From contig OY978527.1 of NCBI GenBank assembly GCA_963854835.1, forward strand, positions 28,785,529 through 28,849,528: DNA of 64,000 bases, in the 5' to 3' direction. Of this stretch, positions 12,143 through 22,483 are shown piece by piece. How positions within the stretch are numbered: the stretch's first letter is position 1; each line of letters begins with the position of its first letter. Origin of the DNA: Megamerina dolium. Its lineage: Eukaryota; Arthropoda; Insecta; Diptera; Megamerinidae. A program made the position numbers and the translations under genes. The notes under the pieces are model-generated. The model had not been told where the DNA came from and did not search any database. It saw only the letters and a list, made by a program, of their open reading frames with translations.

Positions 12143-13025
12143 AATACGAGCTGCTGATCTACGACATAATGGCACTATCTTCAACAAAAGTGTCATGCTG
12201 TTAGCGTATGCCGACGATATTGACATAATCGGCATGAACACGCGAGCAGTCAGTGCAGCATTCTCAGAGTTGGAAAGAGAGTCGCGTTGGGTGGGTCTCA
12301 CGGTGAACGAGGGCAAGACGAAGTATCTAGTGTCAACAAACAAAGAGTCCCGGCGTCTTGGACAGCACGTCACTGTTGACAACTACGCTTTTGAAGTAGT
12401 AAGGGACTTTGTCTATCTTGGAACCAGCATTAACAGCAGTAATGACGTCAGCTTGGAGATCATGCGTAGGATAACTCTTGCTAACAGGTGTTACTTTGGG
12501 CTGAGTAAGAAATTGAGAAGTCGAGCCCTCTCTTGAAGAACGAAAACTACACTCTACAAGTCTCTCATCATGCCTGTCCTAACATATGGCGCTGAAGCCT
12601 GGACAATTTCCACCTCGGATGAGCGAATGCTTGGAGTTTTCGAGAGAAAAGTCCTACGCAAGATCTTTGGACCTATTTGCGTTGGTGGCGAGTACCGAAT
12701 AAGTAAAACCATGAGCTGTACGAGCTGTATGCCGATATTGACATAGTAAAGCGCATCAAAATCGAGCGGCTGCGCTGGCTAGGTCATGTCGAGCGAATGG
12801 AAGAACACGCTCCAGCTAAGAAGGTGTTATATTCGGAACCCGCTGGAGGACGACGCAGAAGAGGAAGACCAAACCTCCGGTGGAAAGACCAAGTACTGGA
12901 GAACCTGACGGCGCTTGGAATTTCTAACTGGCGCCAGCTAGCGAAGAACAGAGATGGCTGGCGAAGCATATTATTTTCGGCCTAAATCGATATTCGGTTG
13001 TTATGGCCACATAAGTAAGTAAGTA
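12143..13025 (+). mobile_element. Nested LINE 3' end with (TAAG)n tail
   Basis: A 5'-truncated non-LTR element is inserted inside the LINE at 12075-14765. It starts within RT: the catalytic block LLAYADDIDIIGMN lies at about 12198-12240. The frame shifts at about 12536. It then continues with MPVLTYGAEAWTISTSDER and ERLRWLGHVERMEEHAPAKK and ends GRRRRGRPNLRWKDQV... down to a stop near 12983. The tail is (TAAG)n (about 13010-13025), not poly(A). That tail and the GHVERM...RRRGRP end suggest an RTE-like or related clade, which I cannot settle from the sequence alone. The YADD motif is intact. Confidence 0.88.
12195..12985 (+). pseudogene. RT fragment of the nested LINE
   Basis: This is the C-terminal part of reverse transcriptase plus the C-terminal domain, in two frames joined by a frameshift near 12536 and disturbed again near 12700-12770 (small insertion around the GGEYRIS segment). 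The first frame covers residues from LLAYADDIDI to KKLRSRALS. The last frame starts at MEEHAPAKKVLYSEPAGG (12797) and stops at 12985. Endonuclease and RT fingers are missing through 5' truncation. Confidence 0.85.
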
Positions 13026-13035
13026 AGAGGGGGTG
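13026..13035. repeat. Target-site duplication, right (AGAGGGGGTG)
   Basis: Second copy of the ten-base duplication created by the nested LINE insertion; it follows directly on the (TAAG)n tail. Confidence 0.92.
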
Positions 13036-14765
13036 TCAAAGCGGTGGCGTATGCCCATGATGTGGTGTTAATGGTGTCAGGACTGTGCCCTAGCACGATC
13101 AGTGGGATCACGCAAAGGGCGTTAGACGAGCTCAGCTCTTGGGCTATCAGGTGTGGCCTAAGGTTGAATCCGGATAAAACAGAACTGATGCTTTTCACCA
13201 ACAGAATCAAAATACCCAAATTTGACTTGCCTAAATTAAACCATCAAACCTTAACTCTTTCTTCCAGTGCTAAATACTTGGGGATTATTTTGGACTCCAA
13301 GCTTAGCTGGAGGTTAAATACTGAAAACCGGGTAAAGAAGGCTTGCATTGCCCTCTATACCTGCAAAGAGTAATAGGAAGGAAATGGGGTCTACAACCCA
13401 AACTTACTTTATGGATGTACAAGGCGGTTGAACGTCCAATTTTATCGTATGGCTCGGTTGTTTGGTGGAAAGCCTTAGATAAGGCCTACACCATTAATAA
13501 ACTTAGCAGTATACAAAGGTCAGCATGTGCAACGGTAGTCGGAGCTATAAAGTCGTGTCCCGTGGATGTTCTTAACGTTCTGACACACATGCTCCCTATT
13601 GATCTATTATCTATCTATCCATCAAGAAAAGGGCAACCATGACCGCAGTGAGGCTAAAGGAAGCAGGTCACTGGAAGGAGAGAACCTACGGACATGGATG
13701 CATACTAACAAGGGAAACGCAATATGCGTCTGACAGGACAGACTACATCATCCCGAAGATGAATTTCACTAGAAACTTCACAGTAGTTTTTCCTTCGAGG
13801 AAGGATTGGACTAAGGGATGTCTGTTAAACAGCTTCGACATCATAATCTACACGGACGGCTCCAAAATGGATTGTGGCGTATGGGCAGGAATATATTCCG
13901 AAAGATTGAAGTGGACAAGTCTGTGCGCCTCCCTAACCTGTCTAGTGTATTCCAGGCGGATGTGTTTGCAATCGGGGAAGCTTGTAGGATACTAATCACA
14001 GACTTCAGATTCAAGCTCAACATAGCTATAATATCGGACAGCCAAGCTTATCCTCCTTCCTAGTGGAACAAAGTAGAAGGAGTCTCAATACACTCAGCGA
14101 ACGGCACAACGTTTCATTGATCTGGGTTCCGGGACACCGGAACCTAGAAGGAAACGAAAAAGCCGACGAACTAGCAAGGAACGGATCTGCCATGCAAGAG
14201 GCTCTTGCACAACCAGTGTTCATACCGCTGAGCGTAGCTAAACGAGCTATCAACACAAAATATCTACAAATAGCGGATTGTAGGTGGAAAAGTCTTACGA
14301 AATGTAAAACTAGTAGGTCACTGTGGCCTACATACAATCATAAACAATCCATGTTACTGATAAACAGGAACCATAAAGACGTCTCTTAACTGACGGCAGT
14401 AATTACTGGCTTCTGGCTCATCGGAGAACAGGGGGCCAAATGGGAATCTCCCACAACGATTTCTGTCACAGTTGTAACCAAGTGCAGGAAAAGGAAACGG
14501 TCTTCCACTTCCTTTGTAAATGCCCTGCCCTTTAAAAGCAGGGAATGAACACCCTGGGCAAATCACTCTTCAACAACATTCAGGAGTTGTCGGAAATAAA
14601 CATAATCAACCTCCTAAGGTTTCTAAACAGCATGAACTAGATTTAACCGTGCTGCCCACACAAACAACCTAACGAACAGTTGGAAGCGAGGATGTGGTAA
14701 CAAAACGGTGCGTAAGCGCTATTTGGACTCATGGATGAGTCACCACTTCAACCAACCAACCATGT

Positions 14766-15873
14766 CACTGGGAATATGTTAACTTTTTTAACAATTTTTC
14801 TTTGAAGTACAATGTAACGTTTCTGTACTTTTTTAAATGGTGTCCCCTGGTAGACTACAAGCAGATTATATTTTCCCTCACTCATTTCTTAGTAAAACTT
14901 AATTTAATTTAATTTTTTTTTTTTTTTTTGAAAAAGAAAGACCACCAAATACAAGTTAAAGTCGCTCTAATTATTTATTATGCAAATACCGTCGCCATCA
15001 TCATAAACGTGTTTGACGCATAGCAATAGATAATAAATTATAACAACAATTTAAGTTCATCACATTATAATATGTATAATATATGTAAGTAAAGAGTGCC
15101 GAACTTGTTGTGAAAACCTTAACGATAGAAATGTTTGGAAATACTATTTCATAGCTTGGATATACGCATGCATTTTGTGATTTCTCTCATATCAAGCATT
15201 TGTAAGCACATATTTTCAACAAATTATTCTTTGAAATCATCAAAGATCGAATAATAAATATTAATTGTGATACCTATACTTGCATACATTTCATAGATCT
15301 ATGCACGTGCACGTACGTGAACAAGTGACCAAGTGAGTAAGCACCTGCGCGTGATGCCAAATTATTTCATTATAAACAGTTCATAAATTTCTTGAGTAAA
15401 AACAGAAATTTATTTTTTGCTACGTATGTATTTATGTACGTGTATAAGATACCACACAAACCACCACCAACAATCATTAAATAAATTATTAACAAAATTA
15501 TGTAAATGATGACAAAGACACCCGCATTCACAAAATCTTTATATACGCACACATATACAACGCATAATAATTATATGGAAACGGTGACTTATTTAAAATA
15601 AGCTTTGTTGTTATGTTATTAATTTCATTCTTGTTCATTGACTTATTGTGGGTTAAGCGGAAATGATTATATTTCCCTAATGTAACAGGTGGCGTTGTTG
15701 CTGTTATTCGATTTGTTGTCTTTCCTTAATGGATATAATGAATATACATTTATATTCATATGATTTCCGTCGATATTTAAATTATATGTACTCATACTGT
15801 GCTCATCACATACCGGAATTAGACGGATAGGAAATGATTCGAATTTTACTACTCGGTTAGTGGTACATACATA
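14766..15873. other. AT-rich stretch, no gene seen
   Basis: Contains a poly(T) run near 14907-14929. Frames are short and composition-driven. Confidence 0.4.
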
Positions 15874-15900
15874 CGAGGGCGGATTGATAAAGAAGATTAC

Positions 15901-16833
15901 ATGGTAAAATATTGGATTGCTGAATTTAAACACGGCCGAACAAGCACTGCAACAATACCATCAACAGGAAGGCCAAAAGAGGTGGTTACTGTAGAAAATA
16001 TCAAGAAAATCTTCGATATCGTTATGAATGATTGCGGAGTCAAGTTGCGTGAGATTGTTGAAATCGTAAACATCTCATATGAACGTGTGTTCAACATTTT
16101 GCATGAACATTTGCATATGAAAAAGCTATCAGCAAGATGGGTGCCGCGTTTGCTCAGTGTCGAACAAAAACGAGTTCGAGAGACCACTTCACAGCGGTGT
16201 TTGGACATGATAAAGCATAATCCTGTTGATTTTTGGCGTCGATTAATAACTGTTGATGAAACGTGGGCCCACCACTACACACTTGAAACCAAAAATCAAT
16301 CGAAACAATGGGTGGAAGCTGGTGGAAGTGCTCCGAAGAAGGCGAAGACAGTGAAATCGGCTGGCAAGGTTATGGCCACTGTATTTTGGGTTGCACTCGG
16401 AATATTGCTTATCGATTATCTTGAAAAAGCATCCACAATCACAGGAAAGTATTATCGTGCAATTTTGGTGCAATTGAATGATGCAATCAAGAAAAAACGA
16501 CCACATTTAAAGAAGAAAAAAGTGCTCTTTCTTCAAGACAACGCACCGGTTCACACAGCATTAGATACGATGCTAAAATTACGTGAAATACACTTCGAAT
16601 TGGTTGATCATCCACCTTATAGTCCAGATTTAGCTCCTAGTGATTTTTTCCTGTTTCCAAACTTGAAAAAATGGCTCGCAGGAAAAAGATTCAGCTCAAA
16701 CGAAGAAGTGATTACCGAAACTAACGCGTATCTTGAGGCGTTCCCGAAATCGTATAATACAGATGGTATAAATAAGTTGGAATATCGTCTTACTAAGTGT
16801 GTCGAAGTAAGAGGAGACTATGTTGAGAAATAA
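15901..16833 (+). CDS. Mariner transposase, N-terminally truncated
   Basis: This is an uninterrupted frame of 310 codons with the complete mariner catalytic domain. It starts in the second half of the DNA-binding region (VKYWIAEFKHGRTSTATIPS) and continues through the linker MKKLSARWVPRLLSVEQK. The first Asp is in TVDETWAHHY, the second in FLQDNAPVHT and the third in LAPSDFFLF. The last two Asp are separated by 34 residues, which is the DD34D spacing. The end is CVEVRGDYVEK. The terminal repeat and the C-terminal residues match the irritans group (Himar1-like). About 35-60 N-terminal residues with the first HTH are missing, so it may retain cleavage chemistry but should not recognise its own ends. 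The ATG at 15901 is probably internal. Confidence 0.88.
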   Translation: MVKYWIAEFKHGRTSTATIPSTGRPKEVVTVENIKKIFDIVMNDCGVKLREIVEIVNISYERVFNILHEHLHMKKLSARWVPRLLSVEQKRVRETTSQRCLDMIKHNPVDFWRRLITVDETWAHHYTLETKNQSKQWVEAGGSAPKKAKTVKSAGKVMATVFWVALGILLIDYLEKASTITGKYYRAILVQLNDAIKKKRPHLKKKKVLFLQDNAPVHTALDTMLKLREIHFELVDHPPYSPDLAPSDFFLFPNLKKWLAGKRFSSNEEVITETNAYLEAFPKSYNTDGINKLEYRLTKCVEVRGDYVEK

Positions 16834-16870
16834 ATGGTTTTTGAAAAAAAAAAAATGTTTTTTTCCTACT

Positions 16871-16883
16871 TAGGTAGCTTCAT
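16871..16883. repeat. Target-site duplication, left (TAGGTAGCTTCAT)
   Basis: This thirteen-base repeat is identical to 17372-17384, on either side of the LINE fragment. Its removal restores the mariner 3' terminal repeat. Confidence 0.92.
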
Positions 16884-17371
16884 CGAAGAGTGGATAAAGA
16901 AACTTCATCTCACGAGATGGGAGAACTTATCTACTTGTAGACAGGCAAAGGCTTCGTTGAAGCTATCAAAGGGCAGTGAATCGGGGAGGGCTCTCAGTTT
17001 AGGACGAATGACTCTAAGCTGATTGACTGCATTAATAACTGGGCATGGCAATTTCAGGTACCACCTCAGCAAGATGGGTCTTGTTGATGGGGAGGATGCT
17101 GATATTTGCAGATTATGCATGGAAGAGGCAGAGATAGCGGCGCACATAGTGTACCAGTGTCCTGCATTGGCAAGCAGGAGGATGTCCACACTGGGTCGCC
17201 AATTTATTGATGAACTCGAAATGTGGAACATACCCCACAAAGACATGAAATAACGCGTGAGGAAGGAAGTAGAAGAATTCTGCAACCAAACAAATAATTA
17301 ACACACGATTTGAGGGACGAAAAGGGACCCATATAAGTGGTCTGATTCGGCTAATCCCTAAAATATATATA
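16884..17371 (+). mobile_element. LINE 3' fragment nested in mariner
   Basis: A 488-bp, heavily 5'-truncated non-LTR element. It codes for the region after RNase H: LTALITGHGNFRYHLSKMG and the zinc-knuckle-like DADICRLCMEEAEIAAHI followed by YQCPALASRR, then a stop at 17253. The 3' tail is AT-rich (aaatatatatata). The Cys-rich tail is of the same type as that of the LINEs at 12-14.8 kb and 21 kb (R1/LOA/I group). It carries one in-frame stop at about 17020, so it is dead. Confidence 0.9.
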
Positions 17372-17384
17372 TAGGTAGCTTCAT
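17372..17384. repeat. Target-site duplication, right (TAGGTAGCTTCAT)
   Basis: Second copy of the thirteen-base duplication; it overlaps the inner edge of the mariner's right terminal repeat. Confidence 0.92.
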
Positions 17385-17402
17385 TATCAATCCGCCCTCG
17401 TA

Positions 17403-18314
17403 TACGACGACTCTTGGATCAATAGTTCACTTTCGATGGATTGTGTTTTCGACTATCGAAAGATTTCATTGAAACTCAGCACCGGAATAAATTCTATGCT
17501 ATTCGGCTACACTATATCGACTTGAAAATAAGAAAAAACAATTGCAAATGAGAAATCTCAAATAGTATTTTAGTTTGGTTATAAATGTTTTTAGAAAATC
17601 CATTCAATGAATTTTTCATTTTTGGTGAGCAACTTTTCAAACGCTTTACTATAAGATTTTAAAAATAAACTTAGTTGTAGTTCGTTGTTTAGCGGAATTA
17701 GCTTCTGTGCACGAGGTAGGTAGGTGCCAAAATTCTTGGTATGGGAAATTCAACAACACTCACAAGACTCGGAAAAGTATAAATTTGTCAGATAAAGTTA
17801 CTGAAAAAGTGCTTTGTGCCAATAAAACGATGAAGATAATTGTTTCCCAAAAAGAGTTGATTGTTTAACTTTTATATAAATTTCAAATAGAACGAATTCG
17901 GATTATTTAATTGATAAAATGTTTGGAAAATTGTGGAATAAAATTGTTGCGAAATTCTTTCGTACGGAAATGCTTTGTTTTGTTCCCGGGCAAATCATTT
18001 CCGTATTCTGTTGAGTTGAATGGACTTTGGTCCGGAACGTGAACCCGTCCATTTTTGGGAAGCTTGCCATATACTTATAGTCGCTGCCAGCTAAGTACGA
18101 GTGCAGAATTAATCGCGGCTAATACTATGAACGAATTCCTCGGCTAAAGTTCTTCAAACCTCCAGTGTTTCAATTATCTATGAAAAACTACGAAAAACAA
18201 AACAAAAAAGAAAACAGTTGTTATTTATCCATTAATTTAGCACTGCTACGGTTGGTTACAAATTTACCTCTATACATTAAGCAAAACTATTAATCTTTTG
18301 CTTACGTTCTAATA
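17403..18314. other. AT-rich stretch with a shared repeat piece
   Basis: No gene seen. About 17965-18060 (tacggaaatgctttgttttg...gacccgtccattt type text) resembles 33808-33895, so both are fragments of one unnamed interspersed repeat. Confidence 0.45.
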
Positions 18315-18838
18315 GCCTAGACAGACGGCAGCCTAATTCCGGATTACCGGCGCACTTAATCCGAATAAAATAATAACCTGACAGACGGCAGTATTGCGGA
18401 TTAACTAAACGGCTGATTGCTGTTTTATTAGGACTGTCCACTTACTATCACTATCAATTTCTGTCATCTATCACTCTCGATATGAGAAAATCTACAATAA
18501 GTACGTGAACTGAAAACTATCAGAAACTTGTAAATTGTCATTCACCGTTCGTAATTGACAGCTGGATTTATTTGTTCGCCAAAGTGTTGGCGAACATGTT
18601 GAAAACTGTTAACAATTGTTGAAAGTTTTTTGTTAGCGAACACACCTAATATTTTGTAAAATGGATGGAGAAAAATTCACAATAGACAATTTTCAGCAGT
18701 GTCGCCATCTCAAATTGCCCTAATCCTCTTTTATTTTGAGAATTAACTCATAGAGTTTATGCGGATTAGCTGCAGTTAGTGCCCGAGTTAATTCGAATCA
18801 ACTCCGTAATCCGGAATTAGGCTGCCGTCTGTCTAGGA
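18315..18838. mobile_element. MITE with long inverted ends
   Basis: The ends are inverted repeats of about 32 bp: gcctagacagacggcagcct on the left, and the complement of agactg-type text on the right starting tcctagacagacggcagcct. An inner copy of gacagacggcag lies at 18381. The flanks are TA on both sides (18313-18314, 18839-18840). At 524 bp it has no coding capacity. A TA duplication would fit a Tc1/mariner-type mover, but the end sequence is not one I can assign. Confidence 0.8.
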
Positions 18839-19050
18839 TATAAACCATCTATTTTGCTTACAAAAACTACATTATGCATTAAGTTCTAATTTGTATACGC
18901 TCGATGTTTGAATCAGAGTTGTAAAATAATGCATTCAATTGTAACTTATCAATTCAATTGAATAAGCAGAAAATTGGCTAGTTGATAAAAATTAAAAACT
19001 TGCATTCAGTTTACAAAAAATATTTTTATTTCTATCAGACTAATTAGCCG

Positions 19051-19051
19051 G

Positions 19052-19128
<77 letters not shown>
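19051..19128. repeat. (TA)n microsatellite
   Basis: An almost pure TA run of about 75 bases that adjoins the 3' side of the SINE at 19129. It was probably seeded by the AT-rich SINE tail. Confidence 0.95.
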
Positions 19129-19132
<4 letters not shown>

Positions 19133-19458
19133 CTTAAAGCCCCGAAGGGTTCATTGGCCGAACTTTTCTTTAATTACTGTTGTGCGTGTATTAGAAGGGA
19201 CCTACTTATTTTAGCCGGTTCCGAATGGCAGAACCCTTGCGACATCACTTTTTCTGAACTTTGTCACGGAGTTCTTTTAGAAGCTTTTTTCTTGGCAAGT
19301 TGTTACTGTCGGAAGAATTGCCAATTGCTTGCCGACAGGTGCGTACCGTACGAAAGAAAAATCTTTTCGATATTAAATTTGTTATGCATGAACCGGGGAT
19401 TGAACCACGACCTACAGATCAGAAGGCCAATACACTAACCACTGAACCACGGCACCCA
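19129..19458 (-). mobile_element. tRNA-derived SINE, near-complete
   Basis: A full-length member in inverse orientation, from the tggcacttaaagcccc tail side at 19129 to the tRNA-like head complement ending ggcaccca at 19458. The B-box complement gggattgaacc is intact. The A-box complement reads ccactgaacca, one base off the best copies. Compared with 39698-40067 it differs at scattered bases only. Confidence 0.9.
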
Positions 19459-20689
19459 ATCTCCGGATTAGTATATTCTTTTAAATGTAAAATAAAAATG
19501 AATGTTTATTTTTTAAATACATTCAATACAATCCAATCTAATCAATATATAGACTAAATTTGAATAATGATTTACGAGCATGTAGTCGTTTTGGCACAAA
19601 AAATCTGGGTTAATTGGTCTAAAAGCAAAATATACTTTTTTTTTTAAATAATAAAAAATAAATTTTTTAAATCTAATTTTTATTTCAACGATTTTAAGTG
19701 AATTAATTTCAAAATGATTCATTCTATTGTAGCTCTAATTTGTATGCATGTAAACCACATTATTTCTTCTATTTCCAAATGATCTGTCTATCGTGTTTTT
19801 TGTTCTTCTTCTTCTTTTTTGGTTTCCATTTAAATTATGGTACTTGCTAACATGATTAGTTTACATTTCATTATCCAACGGTTGTGAACCATTTTCTAGT
19901 GAATTTTTCTTTTTTACATACCATATTAAAATTGTATAAGTGCAATAACCTCATAAAAAGAAACGTTAGAAAATACGCTTTTCATCGCTCTTACATGAAT
20001 GTTTATATATTGTATGTACGATACATATAGGTACATAAATAAATAGCTACTATTATTTTGCTTTATTCCTTTCACTGGCTATACAACAACACACTTGTCT
20101 TGATTTATCGCTTCGCTGCTTTTCTCTGGGTTTTTTTTTTTTGCTTTTGGTTTGCTTGTTATTAACCGTTTTAATGAAACTTGTCTTAGAGCAAGTGATT
20201 TAGCAATATTCCACCAGGTATGGTATGCCATGTAGAGAAAATAAATAATAATATAAAAAGAGAAAAAGCTAACAGAAATACAGATTTCATATTCAATGAA
20301 TCACAATAGAAATTATTTGACAGTCGATGACAACAGTTGAGAAAAGTGTAGTGGGAACTGGATTTGTGTATGAAGCTGTCGTCATAATATTTTAAATAGA
20401 CTTGAATTCAAACGCAAATAGAAGAGAAAAACCTCAGCACAAACTGGAATACTATGTTATTCGTAAATATATATCACTACCAGGTTAGATGTGCCAATCC
20501 AAACTGCATTTCTTCTTCTAATATACTGTATTTGAGAACTCTGGTTGGTTGTATTTTCCATAGTGGATAAGTCTTTGACTTGCTACAGCACTACACTCCA
20601 ATTTTTAACTTGCTGTTCGCGAACAATCACCATATATATGTGTACGACTATTCAGTCAGTAAAATCTGAGAGATCTATTTAATTGAGAT
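19459..20689. other. AT-rich stretch, no gene seen
   Basis: No coding signal or recognisable repeat. Several short frames follow poly(T)/poly(A) composition. Confidence 0.4.
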
Positions 20690-21160
20690 GGTATCGCAAA
20701 ATTGCAGTGTCTCATCAGACAACCGGTGAGAAAGTTTAGGCCCTCTTTCCAGAGCTACCTTTTGCCGGTGTTAAGAATCTTTTTTGATTGGCTTTGGTAT
20801 TTCAAGTTTTGCCAATTGAAAGCTATTCTGAATTCCTACCACTTTCTTATTAGTTCTGAGACATGAACTTTGGACAGTCCGCAGAAAGTTTTCGGACTTA
20901 TTGAACGTCTTTGAACTTCTCTCCTAGCAAAGCAGTCAGTCTTTTCGTTTCCTTCATATCCCTCGTGCCCGAAAGCTCACCACAGTATTACTGTGTTGTG
21001 TTCACCAAGCTGATTGAGGAGTACACGATTGTACTAGTCTGGATATGATATCGCAAGTTTCTAGAGTCCGTAGAGCCGCTTGACAGTCAAACACTATATT
21101 TATTCTGGTTCCTTTAGTCTTACTATGCAGACATTCGCAAACACAGATCTCAGTAGAAAA
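20690..21160 (-). pseudogene. LINE RNase H remnant (copy B)
   Basis: Read on the minus strand this is a decayed RNase H domain: KGTRINIVFDCQAALRTLET (SDSQAALRTL with changes; the catalytic Asp is kept in VFDCQ). It is followed after an in-frame stop by FGHEGYEGNEKTDCFARREV and a downstream tail to about 20690. It begins directly after the (TAA)n tail of the next LINE. The first half of the domain and all of RT are missing. Confidence 0.75.
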
Positions 21161-21161
21161 T

Positions 21162-21960
21162 TTTATTATTATTATTAAGGCTATGATGCACCGCGACCTG
21201 AAGATCATTTGTGCAGCCTATTCCCTAACTAGCAGATCTCAAAACTATTTATAAATCTTGTCACTGCTGTGGGATTGATTTTAACTAGGTCCCTTGGAAC
21301 TATGAATCCGCTGCCTAGGTAGTATAGTCTGCGTCTAGCCACAGCTGGGCAATTGCAAAGAACGTGTTCTGCTGTTTCCTGCTCTTCAAGACAGAGTCGA
21401 CAGAGATCGTTGTTTACCACACCCATTTTCATCATGTGATAATTAAGTTTACAATGACCTGTTCGTAGTTCAAAGTAAAGTTTGATGTCTTTTCTGCTGA
21501 GGTTCAAGATAGTATCAACCTTAATATGTTCAGGGTCAATGAATCTTTTCGACTGCCGCATGCCTGTTTGGGCTCTCCAGTAATCGGGTAGACTACTTTT
21601 TCCCATTTCACATATTAAGTTGTTCATGAAACTACTGTTTACCCCGCAGAAGGGTTCTGGGCCTATGAAAGGAGTGTCTGCACCCTTTTTGGCCTGCATG
21701 CCCCTCGTGTCCCGGTACCCATATAGAGTCACAGAGTTCACCTTTGCTAGGGTATTAAGGAGTTCAAAGCATTCCCAAACCAACTTAGATTGGAACGAGA
21801 AATTCATTAGTGATTTTAGAGCTGCCTGACTGTCCGATAGAATGCATAGTAGAAAATAGTTTTGCCTGAAATATGGTTGGATATACACCATAGGCAGCAG
21901 GATATTTAAACCGTGGTCCTATTGTTCCCGTTTTCCAGCTTTAATCCATTGGTATCCCAT
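21162..21960 (-). mobile_element. LINE 3' end (copy A) with (TAA)n tail
   Basis: A 5'-truncated non-LTR element reads right to left. It enters in RNase H (YPAAYGVYPTIFQAK near 21890), has LSDSQAALKSLMNFS and the altered GYRDTRGMQAKKGADTPF, then the post-RNase-H region with the Cys-rich motif DLCRLCLEEQETAEHVLCNC, and stops at 21229. The 3' tail is (TAA)n (complement at 21162-21178), which is characteristic of I-clade LINEs. There is a frameshift near 21890. Confidence 0.85.
21229..21891 (-). CDS. LINE ORF2 C-terminal fragment
   Basis: An open frame of 220 codons covering the second half of RNase H and the C-terminal tail of a non-LTR polyprotein. Visible elements are SDSQAALKSL near its start, the region replacing GH-GN-AD (YGYRDTRGMQAKKGADT), LYFELRTGHCKLNYHMMKMG, and CRLC...H...C. 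The catalytic His/Asn context has drifted and RT is missing, so this is a fragment and not a functional protein. Confidence 0.8.
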   Translation of the reverse strand: MVYIQPYFRQNYFLLCILSDSQAALKSLMNFSFQSKLVWECFELLNTLAKVNSVTLYGYRDTRGMQAKKGADTPFIGPEPFCGVNSSFMNNLICEMGKSSLPDYWRAQTGMRQSKRFIDPEHIKVDTILNLSRKDIKLYFELRTGHCKLNYHMMKMGVVNNDLCRLCLEEQETAEHVLCNCPAVARRRLYYLGSGFIVPRDLVKINPTAVTRFINSFEIC

Positions 21961-22082
21961 ATTTTTGAATCACTATTGATTTCATTAATTATTCTTTCAC
22001 ATTCGCTCTTTTCAGAAATTGAACTCTACAATTCGTAGATCATATGTATGATCGTTTATATTAATAAATAAAATAAATAAAT

Positions 22083-22430
22083 ATGTGGCACTTAAAGCCC
22101 CAAAGGGCTCATTGACCGAGCTTCTCTTCCATTACTGTTGTGCGTCTTAAATTTTGGACAGTATTAGAAGGGACCTACTTATTTTAGCCGGTTCCGAACG
22201 GCAGAACACTTGTGACATCACTTTTTCTGAGCTTTCTCACAGAGTTCTTTTAGAAGCTTTTTCATGGCAAGTTGTTACTGTCGGAAGAATTGCCAATTGC
22301 TTGCCGACAGGTGGGTACCATTCGAAAGAAAAATCTTATCGATATTAAATTTGTTATGCATCAGCCGGGGATTGAACCACGACCTACAGATCAGAAGGCG
22401 AACACACTAACCACTGAGCTACGGCACCCA
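22083..22430 (-). mobile_element. tRNA-derived SINE, full length
   Basis: A complete member in inverse orientation (tail tggcacttaaagcccc at 22086, head complement ending gagctacggcaccca at 22430). The A-box and B-box complements (ccactgagcta, gggattgaacc) are canonical. It lies 53 bp beyond the fzr exon's splice donor, inside the fzr intron, with its pol III promoter pointing along the fzr sense direction. Confidence 0.93.
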
Positions 22431-22477
22431 TTATATTAATATGTTATGTAATAAATAAAATAAGGTAGATTTTATAA

Positions 22478-22483
22478 ACTTAC
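22478..22483 (-). promoter_or_regulatory. fzr: Splice donor of fzr coding exon 1
   Basis: GTAAGT on the minus strand directly follows the split Arg codon (CG|). It is a perfect metazoan donor. Confidence 0.88.

Larger units (their letters stand above)
12080..14640 (+). pseudogene. LINE ORF2 remnant (RT + RNase H)
   Basis: The reading frame is broken at several points: by the nested LINE (12143-13025), a frameshift near 13370, another near 13640, others within RNase H near 13850-14060, and one after 14389. Recognisable pieces in order are the RT catalytic block in the altered form AYAHDVVL (canonical YADD has its first Asp changed to His), the KYLGIILDSKLSW motif, the connection region CATVVGAIKSCPVDVLN, and RNase H with the GHRNLEGNEKADELA signature. 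The altered YADD and the frameshifts make it non-functional. Confidence 0.85.
12075..14765 (+). mobile_element. LINE with RNase H (R1/LOA/I-like), 5'-truncated
   Basis: A non-LTR retrotransposon enters in the middle of reverse transcriptase at SPLLWLCVINNILIKLNRGG (about 12080-12140). It resumes after a nested LINE with VKAVAYAHDVVLMVSG (13035 on). The thumb and C-terminal RT part follow, then an RNase H domain (TDGSKMD near 13853, SDSQA near 14036, WVPGHRNLEGNEKADELAR near 14124-14180). A cysteine-rich tail ends at a stop near 14637. The 3' end is near caaccaaccaacc (about 14750). An RNase H domain downstream of RT is typical of I/R1/LOA-group LINEs. Confidence 0.85.
15874..17400 (+). mobile_element. 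Irritans-type mariner, interrupted by a LINE
   Basis: The element is flanked by TA (15872-15873, 17401-17402). The inverted ends read cgagggcggattgataa on the left and the exact complement on the right. Without the nested LINE and its duplication the mariner is about 1026 bp. The left terminal repeat runs almost directly into codon 60 or so of the transposase, so about 250 bp including the first HTH are deleted. The element is otherwise well preserved and was then hit by a LINE near its 3' end. Confidence 0.93.
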
